Positions 33,736 to 39,314 of a DNA stretch of 39,314 nt are shown here, in pieces; position 1 is the first letter of the stretch, and the number at the start of each line of letters is the position of its first letter. The notes beneath the pieces were generated by a model. The model was not told the origin of the DNA. It saw only the letters and a program-made list of their open reading frames with translations, and did not search any database. Origin of the DNA: an uncultured Rhodospirillaceae bacterium (GTDB taxonomy: Bacteria > Pseudomonadota > Alphaproteobacteria > MPNO01 > UBA2964); NCBI GenBank assembly GCA_913052165.1, contig CAJXEC010000009.1:1-39314 (forward strand). Reading direction: 5' to 3'. Position numbers and translations under genes: made by a program.

Positions 33736-34125
33736 ATGGAATTTGTGGCCCTTCTTCTGAGTAGCCTTTTGTTTGGCGGCATGACGCTGTATTCGTTTGG
33801 ATTCGCAGCTTTTGTATTTTCTGCACTTCCACCTGACCTCTCTGGGAACACAATTCGGCAGGCGTTCCCACATTTCTATATTTTCGTGCTCGCGACGTCG
33901 GCTATTTCGGCGACGTTGCTCTACTTTTTAGACCCCGTTGCCGCGGCGGTAATGGTCATTATTTCGGTGACAACCATTCCAACAAGACAGATTTTGATGC
34001 CTGCAATCAACAAAGCATCTGATAGTGGGGCTCGTCGAAGATTCAAAATCTTGCACAGTCTCTCCGTTTTGATCACATTGAGCCAGATCATCGGCTCCGG
34101 ATACGTTTTAACAAGGTTCGTCTGA
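33736..34125 (+). CDS. DUF4149/TMEM205-like membrane protein
   Basis: Small inner-membrane protein with four hydrophobic helices in 129 residues. The N-terminal pattern LLLSSLLFGGMTLYSFGFAAFVFSALP, the middle TTIPTRQILMPAINKASDSGARRRFKILHSLSVLI and the final helix are in line with the DUF4149/TMEM205 family, where the conserved (R/H)F...H...N/S segment is typical. Function unknown. GGAAG lies upstream of the ATG. Confidence 0.8.
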   Translation: MEFVALLLSSLLFGGMTLYSFGFAAFVFSALPPDLSGNTIRQAFPHFYIFVLATSAISATLLYFLDPVAAAVMVIISVTTIPTRQILMPAINKASDSGARRRFKILHSLSVLITLSQIIGSGYVLTRFV

Positions 34126-34329
34126 CTGCCTCCTGCGCATTATTAGATCCCACCTCGAGCATCACACGGGTGAGAATAAACTATAAATTATCTGGTGGTT
34201 CGCCGACCAACTGATGGAGCCGAAGACACTGTCTCGACTCTTCGGATGGTGACTGTTCTAACTTGGCTTTATTAGTTCAAAACAAATCGTCTCGGGAGGG
34301 TTCGAACAGGGCAAAAGTAACCGCAGGAA

Positions 34330-34941
34330 TTAAATTCTAATTGGTGGTAGTGATGCGACAGCAACCGCTGACTTTTCCAAGCGACGGAACCAATCCGACA
34401 AACCTGGACGGCTAATGCGCCAATCAAAATCCCGAACTCTGCGTTCTAGATCTAGAGCGCAAAATAAAAGCAATTGGGGCTTGTTCCAGTCACCCTCAAA
34501 CACTGCGTCTCGGATGTTATTTTCGAAATAATCAGCGAGCCTTTTGGCACGATTGCGTTCATGTTCGATTACCTCGCTTGATTGATCGGCGACTGGGCGT
34601 TTGATTTCTCGCGCCCAGACTGATACTCCGTCCAACATACTTCGGGCAGTGGCTTCAAACATGCGGAACTGCCAATATCCCTCACCATCCGGTGCGCCGT
34701 ACTTCCGAGGCAGGGCAAGCGCATCAAAATATTCGACGATTAGATCGGTATCTTCCATGCCACTTCCGTCACCCAGCATGAGAAAAGGAATTCGCCCTGA
34801 CGGATTAATCTTCAATATTGGATCACCTTGTTGCCGGGTCCGGGTCCAAACCAATTCTATTCGATCTGCCAGACCTTTGTCATGCATCGCAATCATAGCA
34901 AGCCTAGAATAAGGGGATGTGGGTGTGACATATAGTTTCAT
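34330..34941 (-). CDS. Glutathione S-transferase family protein
   Basis: Cytosolic GST fold enzyme. The N-terminal thioredoxin-like domain begins MKLYVTPTSPYSRLAMIAMHDKGL; TSPYSR is the active-site region (Ser9 or Tyr/Ser type). The INPSGRIPFLML cis-proline loop and EDTDLIVEYFD glutathione-binding motif follow. The C-terminal helical domain runs from about residue 85 to 203. The track starts 30 bases further upstream; the ATG at 34939-34941 matches the family start. Substrate unknown. Confidence 0.92.
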   Translation of the reverse strand: MKLYVTPTSPYSRLAMIAMHDKGLADRIELVWTRTRQQGDPILKINPSGRIPFLMLGDGSGMEDTDLIVEYFDALALPRKYGAPDGEGYWQFRMFEATARSMLDGVSVWAREIKRPVADQSSEVIEHERNRAKRLADYFENNIRDAVFEGDWNKPQLLLFCALDLERRVRDFDWRISRPGLSDWFRRLEKSAVAVASLPPIRI

Positions 34942-35078
34942 ATACACTCTCAATGTTGGAGTTCGTGTCAATCAACTGGGATCTGCAACCCACTACTTAC
35001 AAATTGGAAAAAAGGGATAACAAAAGAAGAACTCCTTAGACCAAATCATTCTGTGCATGGGTTGGAGAGAAAAAAGGC

Positions 35079-36227
35079 TCAGTGTGGCTGCCAGTTTATT
35101 CGCAAATCGTAAATTCTATTGGCATTATCAAACATTATCTCTCTTTGGATATCTGGATCTAAACCTGCAATAACCTCCCTCGCCCTTCTTATGGTTTCTT
35201 CGTAACTAATTCTTTTTGATCTTCTTATCTTAAAGTCCGCCCCAAACATAAACCTATCCGAATGCGATTTAATGATGTGTGCCCACCTTTTATGAAGCTT
35301 TAAATCAAAATCATTGATGATATTTAGATCATGAAACTTCCAATACATGCCCCACCCGCCATGCATGATCTTGAATTGGGTGAACACATTCTTGCAATAA
35401 TTAAATATCTCCCCCAATATTTTTGGCGGTAGCATCGCATTATGAGAAAGAACGAATTTTACGTTTTTATATGTGGCACAGGAGTTTTTATAAAACTTAA
35501 CTACCTCATCCTCCCTGTTGACTCCCCTCGGAGAGAAATTGGGCTCTATATGGATATGAACAACTTTTTTGTATTTATTGGCTATTTTTAACATGTCGAT
35601 AATATAACTATTATCAAGGTGCGACAGGATCTCTCCCTGCTGTCTGACTGACTTTCCCTTAGCAGGTACTTTCAGAGATTTATTGTAATGAATAACACCC
35701 GCCTCGCCAAAACCTAGACACAGACCTTTCTCTAATTTGTTTTTGTTCGAATTAAAATCCTGCTTCGCCAGTTCCATGTAACCCTTTGCCGCAAGCGCTA
35801 TAAAATCCGCCGGACAAAGAGCTGATACGGACTCAAAATGGCTAGCAAATGTTATTGGATCCTCCGGAGCATTCCTTTTCTTTATTGCCTTATAGCTGTT
35901 GGGTCTATTCGCCATAATGGTGTGCTTCACACCAGCAGTTTTTCTAATTTCCACCAGTTCTTTGCCTGTGGGAAGGTTTTCATGCCTTTCGTTTGTTTCA
36001 AATCCATATCTATGGGTATGATCCAGGACGTCAATAATTGGTCCTTGATATCTCTGTTTATACTCAAGCTCCGAAAAACCCTCTAACTTACTTGTTGTTC
36101 GAAGAATCTCGATTTCCGCTGGAGAAAATCCTTTTTCTGATGCCATCATAGAAAATTGATCAGCCATAACTGCTGGGCACATAAGAAAAAGACTTAAGAG
36201 GCAATACACCAGCCGTCTGGTTAGCAT
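35079..36227 (-). CDS. Exported amidohydrolase-2 family protein
   Basis: Predicted periplasmic or secreted protein with a TIM-barrel metal-hydrolase fold of the amidohydrolase-2 (ACMSD-like) family. The signal peptide is RRLVYCLLSLFLMCPAVMA. Putative metal ligands appear in order: HTH within VLDHTHRY, His in VHIHIEP, His in VLSHNAM and Asp in MFGADF, followed by the family C-terminal motif NANRIYDL. The canonical DxHxH reads DHTH, a slight variation. Its 382 residues are normal plus the leader. It is divergent from the alpha/beta hydrolase gene. Substrate unknown; members hydrolyse or decarboxylate small carboxylates, lactones or amides. Confidence 0.85.
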   Translation of the reverse strand: MLTRRLVYCLLSLFLMCPAVMADQFSMMASEKGFSPAEIEILRTTSKLEGFSELEYKQRYQGPIIDVLDHTHRYGFETNERHENLPTGKELVEIRKTAGVKHTIMANRPNSYKAIKKRNAPEDPITFASHFESVSALCPADFIALAAKGYMELAKQDFNSNKNKLEKGLCLGFGEAGVIHYNKSLKVPAKGKSVRQQGEILSHLDNSYIIDMLKIANKYKKVVHIHIEPNFSPRGVNREDEVVKFYKNSCATYKNVKFVLSHNAMLPPKILGEIFNYCKNVFTQFKIMHGGWGMYWKFHDLNIINDFDLKLHKRWAHIIKSHSDRFMFGADFKIRRSKRISYEETIRRAREVIAGLDPDIQREIMFDNANRIYDLRINWQPH

Positions 36228-36269
36228 TATCTGTTTAACTCCGCCAACGTTTCACTCCTTCAATTTGTC

Positions 36270-36301
36270 ATTCCTACAAAAATTCTCAAATTTTTAGGAA
36301 T
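36270..36301. repeat. Hairpin A in the divergent intergenic region
   Basis: ATTCCTA...TAGGAAT extended inward by AAAATT/AATTTT gives a 13-bp stem with a 2-base bulge and a CTCA loop. It lies 43 bp from the start of the exported amidohydrolase gene. Its right arm is shared with the longer-range inverted repeat beside it. Confidence 0.7.
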
Positions 36302-36358
36302 TTGAACTAAGCGTGACACGTTGCGTTTCTCCGAACACGTCACATATCACAAATTCCT
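36296..36358. repeat. Nested inverted repeat B (AGGAATTTG / CAAATTCCT)
   Basis: Perfect 9-bp arms at 36296-36304 and 36350-36358 enclose a second pair, GTGAC (36313-36317) and GTCAC (36339-36343). The left arm is also the right arm of hairpin A, so the two structures exclude each other if formed in RNA. Confidence 0.7.
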
Positions 36359-36378
36359 CTAGATCCACAGGCGTGTAT

Positions 36379-36398
36379 TCTATTTAATGTTAAATAGA
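36379..36398. promoter_or_regulatory. 20-bp palindrome, likely operator
   Basis: TCTATTTAA-TG-TTAAATAGA is a near-perfect palindrome with 9-bp arms, centred about 85 bp upstream of the alpha/beta hydrolase ATG in a divergent promoter region. Its size suits a dimeric repressor or activator; no regulator gene is adjacent. Confidence 0.6.
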
Positions 36399-36473
36399 CA
36401 ATTTATTTTGAAGCACAGGGAAAATTCATAGACGAAGCTTGATACACTTTATGTCAGAGGAAGGAAAAAGGTG

Positions 36474-37355
36474 ATGTCCATGGAAAGTCGGAAATTTATA
36501 GACGTGGATGGCATTAACACAAGTTACTTCGAAAAAGGCAGAGGAGAGCCACTAATTCTTCTGCATGGAGGTAATTTCGGATCTAATCAGCTAGCTGACA
36601 GCGCCCTTGATTTTTCTACGAATTTTGATGGCTTATCAACGCGTTACAACGTTTTCGCTATCGATAAGATCGGCCAGGGATATTCGGCAAATCCCAAAAA
36701 TAAGCAAGACTATACCATGCAAAAGGTCGTGGAACATGCTTGTAGTACCCTAGACGCTCTTGGAATACGCGACGCTCACCTCGTTGGTCATTCGCGAGGA
36801 GCCTACCTTGTCTGCGCCATGACACTGCAGCGCCCAGACCTCGTAAAAACAGTTACATTTGTAGATAGCAATACACTCGCACCAGGCGTTGGTTTAAACG
36901 ATATCGTACTCGCAAATCCCCCTGGAAAGCCGCTTTCTGCTGCCTGTCAACGGTGGGTCATTGAGAAATATTCATATTCATCTCACCACATTACTGATGA
37001 TTGGATAGACGAAATTGTAAAGATTGCAGAACGACCGGAATATGAGGAAGCACGCAAAATTATTACCGATGATGGACTTCGTTACACTCAATTTATGCCG
37101 TTACTGGCTCGAGAGAAATTACAAATGTTTGCCCAGATAAGGGATAATGGACTTCAGCGCCCCACAAATTTGATATGGGGACTTAATGACCCCACCGCGC
37201 CAGTTGATATGTGTCGCGCACTTTTTGATTTATGCGCTTTGCGTGAATCTAAGACGCAGATGCATATAATTAATCAGGCGGGACATTTTTCATTCAGAGA
37301 ACATCCTGAGGAGTTTAATGCCTGCCTTACAGGTTTTATAGAGGGCGTTGCTTAG
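36474..37355 (+). CDS. Alpha/beta hydrolase (MhpC-like)
   Basis: Cytosolic serine hydrolase of the alpha/beta fold. The oxyanion region is LILLHGGNFG; the nucleophile elbow GHSRGA places Ser107; the acid is probably Asp in GLNDPTAP and the base His in NQAGHFSF. At about 293 residues it resembles C-C bond or ester hydrolases of the MhpC type. I take ATG 36474 behind AGGAAGG rather than the GTG at 36471; an ATG at 36480 is also possible. It is followed after 8 bp by a lipoprotein amidohydrolase gene, implying one operon. Confidence 0.9.
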   Translation: MSMESRKFIDVDGINTSYFEKGRGEPLILLHGGNFGSNQLADSALDFSTNFDGLSTRYNVFAIDKIGQGYSANPKNKQDYTMQKVVEHACSTLDALGIRDAHLVGHSRGAYLVCAMTLQRPDLVKTVTFVDSNTLAPGVGLNDIVLANPPGKPLSAACQRWVIEKYSYSSHHITDDWIDEIVKIAERPEYEEARKIITDDGLRYTQFMPLLAREKLQMFAQIRDNGLQRPTNLIWGLNDPTAPVDMCRALFDLCALRESKTQMHIINQAGHFSFREHPEEFNACLTGFIEGVA

Positions 37356-37363
37356 GTCACCTT

Positions 37364-38332
37364 ATGGCCTTTCTTCGAATTTTTCGAAAATATCGTTTTC
37401 TTGTTGCTTGTTTTATTTTGCTACTTCCCGGCTGCATTTCCTCGAAAGATCAAAAAACAAGTATCCCGGCGATCCCAATGATCGACGCCCACAGCCAAGC
37501 CAGTAAATACCTTGATCTTGATAACATAATTCCGCTAATGGATAAGGCTGGCGTTAAGCGCACACTTCTATCCGCTCGGCGCGGGTTAAAATGGCAAAAA
37601 TTAGCGGCCTTTGCTCGGGCACACCCAGACAGAATTACTGCATCGGTGCGAAGTAAGGGTAAACACTATCGTAATAACAAACCCAAATATTATCGCCGCC
37701 TCTCTAAACAAATAGCGGATCCAATATTTGGTGCGATGGCAGAAATCATGATTTATCACGCCGAGAAACGAAAAGGTCTTGCCGCCGAAGTCGATGTGGA
37801 TTTTTCCGAACCCCAACCGCTCGCTGCAATACAAGCTGCTCGCAAAAAGGGTTGGCCAATAATACTACATATCGAATTTGCATCATTGCCCAGCGAGGAG
37901 TCCGCACAAAAAGAATTCATGAACAATTTCGAAAATTTTCTGAAGTCGCAAGAAAATCATCCGGTGGCACTTACGCATCTCGGTCAACTAAACGCAGACC
38001 AAGCCGCTTCCCTGCTGGCGAGGCATAAGAACCTTTATCTTATTACCTCGCATGCAAATACCCGGTTTACTCGCCAATCGAGCTCACCATGGACTGAGAT
38101 GGTTGACGACGACGAGTTAGTTCCAAGATGGCGCAAACTCGTACTTGCCTATCCGGAGCGTTTCATTCTCGCATTCGACAATGTATGGCAGGAACATTGG
38201 GGTTGGTTCTACATCAATCAGGCACGCGCTTGGCAAAAAGTCTTTCGATCTTTGCCACCCGAGGTAGCCCATGCAGTAGCTCACAAAAATGCCGAAAAAC
38301 TATGGAATTTGCCACCGCTTGGGGTTCGATAG
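37364..38332 (+). CDS. Lipoprotein of the amidohydrolase-2 family, variant metal site
   Basis: Predicted lipoprotein: the signal helix FLVACFILLLPGC ends in lipobox LPGC (Cys24). The mature part is an amidohydrolase-2 domain: MIDAHSQ at the first strand, ILHIEF, LTHLGQ, LAFDNVW and the final NAEKLWNL, aligned in order with the exported amidohydrolase across the intergenic region. The second His of DxHxH is Gln here, so metal binding may be altered. Its 322 residues are rather short. It is cotranscribed with the alpha/beta hydrolase. Confidence 0.82.
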   Translation: MAFLRIFRKYRFLVACFILLLPGCISSKDQKTSIPAIPMIDAHSQASKYLDLDNIIPLMDKAGVKRTLLSARRGLKWQKLAAFARAHPDRITASVRSKGKHYRNNKPKYYRRLSKQIADPIFGAMAEIMIYHAEKRKGLAAEVDVDFSEPQPLAAIQAARKKGWPIILHIEFASLPSEESAQKEFMNNFENFLKSQENHPVALTHLGQLNADQAASLLARHKNLYLITSHANTRFTRQSSSPWTEMVDDDELVPRWRKLVLAYPERFILAFDNVWQEHWGWFYINQARAWQKVFRSLPPEVAHAVAHKNAEKLWNLPPLGVR

Positions 38333-38410
38333 CCCAAACAGGTGGATAAGCCTATTTTGATGAGTGATTTTGAATTTAAGAAATAGTGACTACAGGTGCG
38401 AGGAGGTAAT

Positions 38411-38911
38411 TCACTTTTCAAAAGTGAAAGTGATTATTGCCCCTTCATAGACATAAAATGCCTTGTTAGAACCATCCACTGTTATGAAAGGATATAACAC
38501 TTTCCTGTCGGTAACTTTACTTCCATTGCATGTAATCCGATGAACAAAGACCTTTGTATTTTCATTCATCAGACCATTTTCTTCAAAGACTTTAGAGAAC
38601 GCTTTCTCTTGATTGACGAGTTCAAATTCCTTGTTCACAAGGAATTCTGTAATTGTGTGAGTATTATAAGTTGCAGATTGACCTGCATAATCACAGGAAT
38701 AGAAAACACCATCTGCCCATCCTTTGTAAAATTCCTGGTGCTTGCCGAGAATGTCTTCCTCCTCGGCGAACCACAACTCCCCAAAATATCCTGTGACGGT
38801 CCATTTGGTATCAATATATTGAGCATTCAAAATCGAGGGAAAGGTGAATAAAAAACCCAACAAAAACAACTTTTTTAATATTTTATAAAATAATTTCAAT
38901 TTTTTATTCAA
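38411..38911 (-). CDS. Exported hypothetical protein
   Basis: Not recognised. The 166 residues begin with a basic N-terminus and a signal peptide (KILKKLFLLGFLFTFPSILNA) and then a soluble domain with two cysteines (YSCDYAG and RITCNGS) that could pair in the periplasm. Aromatic-rich segments (YIDTKWTVTGYFGELWFAEEED) suggest a beta-rich fold. It is convergent with the lipoprotein gene. The codon use is visibly more AT-rich than the flagellar genes. Confidence 0.7.
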   Translation of the reverse strand: MNKKLKLFYKILKKLFLLGFLFTFPSILNAQYIDTKWTVTGYFGELWFAEEEDILGKHQEFYKGWADGVFYSCDYAGQSATYNTHTITEFLVNKEFELVNQEKAFSKVFEENGLMNENTKVFVHRITCNGSKVTDRKVLYPFITVDGSNKAFYVYEGAIITFTFEK

Positions 38912-38947
38912 CTGTAACTGATTGTGTTGTAACGACCGTCCTATGAT

Positions 38948-39314
38948 TTAGTCATCAGAAATAAGTCTCTTTCCAAAAACTGAAACATCATCTTGTTTCT
39001 TATAATCAATACTTTTATAAAACTTGCTTACTTCAGAATTATCTGACCTGACCAAAAGGTTTACTTTTGGACAACCTAACTTTTTGAGTTTATTTTCAAC
39101 CTCTTCTACCAACATTTTTCCATAACCTTTACCACGAAAGTCAGGACTTACTGCCAGGTAATTCATGATGCCACGGTGACCGTCATATCCACCCATAACA
39201 GTTCCAATTATCTTATTTTCATATTCAAGAACAATAAATAAATCTTCACCAACCCCCTTTTTTCTATCAAAATCTTTGTTTGGGTCATTCCAAGGGCGAG
39301 TTAAATCACAAGTT
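38948..39314 (-). CDS. ypeA: GNAT acetyltransferase, YpeA-like (start beyond the right edge)
   Basis: Acetyl-CoA-dependent N-acetyltransferase of the GNAT fold. The track starts at an internal Met (39196), but the frame stays open to the window edge and reads CDLTRPWNDPNKDFDRK...LFIVLEYENKIIGTVMGGYDGHRGIMNYLAV, the hallmark of YpeA. The acetyl-CoA loop is RGKGYGKMLV (Q/RxxGxG/A), then NLLVRSDNSEVSKFYKSIDY. About 20 N-terminal residues are missing. Substrate unknown. Confidence 0.92.
   Translation of the reverse strand, partial: TCDLTRPWNDPNKDFDRKKGVGEDLFIVLEYENKIIGTVMGGYDGHRGIMNYLAVSPDFRGKGYGKMLVEEVENKLKKLGCPKVNLLVRSDNSEVSKFYKSIDYKKQDDVSVFGKRLISDD

Noticed and set aside
34220-34245. CCGAAG...CTTCGG inverted repeat after the DUF4149-like gene
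   Set aside because: Only 6-bp arms with a 14-base loop and no T-run; likely chance.
34290-34325. GGTTCGAAC, resembling a tRNA T-loop
   Set aside because: No matching T-stem, anticodon arm or acceptor stem could be built around it.
1-39314. CRISPR arrays, insertion sequences, prophage genes
   Set aside because: No regularly spaced direct repeats, transposase motifs or phage structural genes were seen in any frame.

Overview
The window is dominated by one large flagellar locus (about 1-28,750) from a Gram-negative bacterium, followed by about 10 kb of mixed accessory and metabolic genes. P- and L-ring genes (flgI, flgH) and lipoprotein signals show a diderm cell. The order regulator-fliEFGHIJ-KLMNOPQR-flhB plus flhA-flhF-flhG-fliA is the gammaproteobacterial style of flagellar locus. 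It is also found in some Alphaproteobacteria, such as the fla1 set of Rhodobacter sphaeroides. A FlgJ without a muramidase domain and a separate adjacent lytic transglycosylase lean towards an alphaproteobacterial or fla1-like system. By eye the DNA is moderately AT-rich. I cannot assign a genus.

Left block (minus strand, 12,877 down to 1): a sigma-54 enhancer-binding ATPase, then fliE-F-G-H-I-J (export ATPase, MS-ring, rotor), then fliK-L-M-N-O-P-Q-R-flhB (hook-length control, C-ring, export gate). Genes are tightly packed with several start/stop overlaps. flhB runs off the left edge. Good -24/-12 sequences lie in front of the regulator and in front of fliK.

Middle block: a voltage-gated K+ channel gene (minus) lies divergent to flhA-flhF-flhG-fliA plus a small unknown gene (plus). 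flhA has its own -24/-12 promoter. Convergent with this operon is a minus-strand set reading flgG-flgH-flgI-flgJ-flgK-flgL-slt-flgE-like. It starts from a fourth -24/-12 promoter, which also shows that the ORF-track start of flgG is too long. FlgK is extraordinarily large (1405 aa) and its gene carries a run of ten G (coding strand). Early rod genes (flgB, flgC), flgD, a full-length flgE, flagellin, fliD, motAB and rpoN are not in the window.

The picture is a cascade. Sigma-54 with an enhancer-binding protein that appears to lack a DNA-binding domain switches on four basal-body, hook and export units, including fliA. FliA then presumably drives late genes elsewhere.

Right block (29-39.3 kb): a BASS-family transporter; a GAF protein with a small partner; DUF2237 and DUF3291-like proteins; PsiE-like and DUF4149-like membrane proteins; and a glutathione S-transferase. 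Next comes a distinctive locus in which an exported amidohydrolase-2 protein is divergent from an alpha/beta hydrolase plus a lipoprotein amidohydrolase-2 protein. Its intergenic region holds overlapping inverted repeats and a 20-bp palindrome. The window ends with an exported unknown protein and a GNAT acetyltransferase cut by the right edge. I saw no rRNA, tRNA, CRISPR array or intact insertion sequence.
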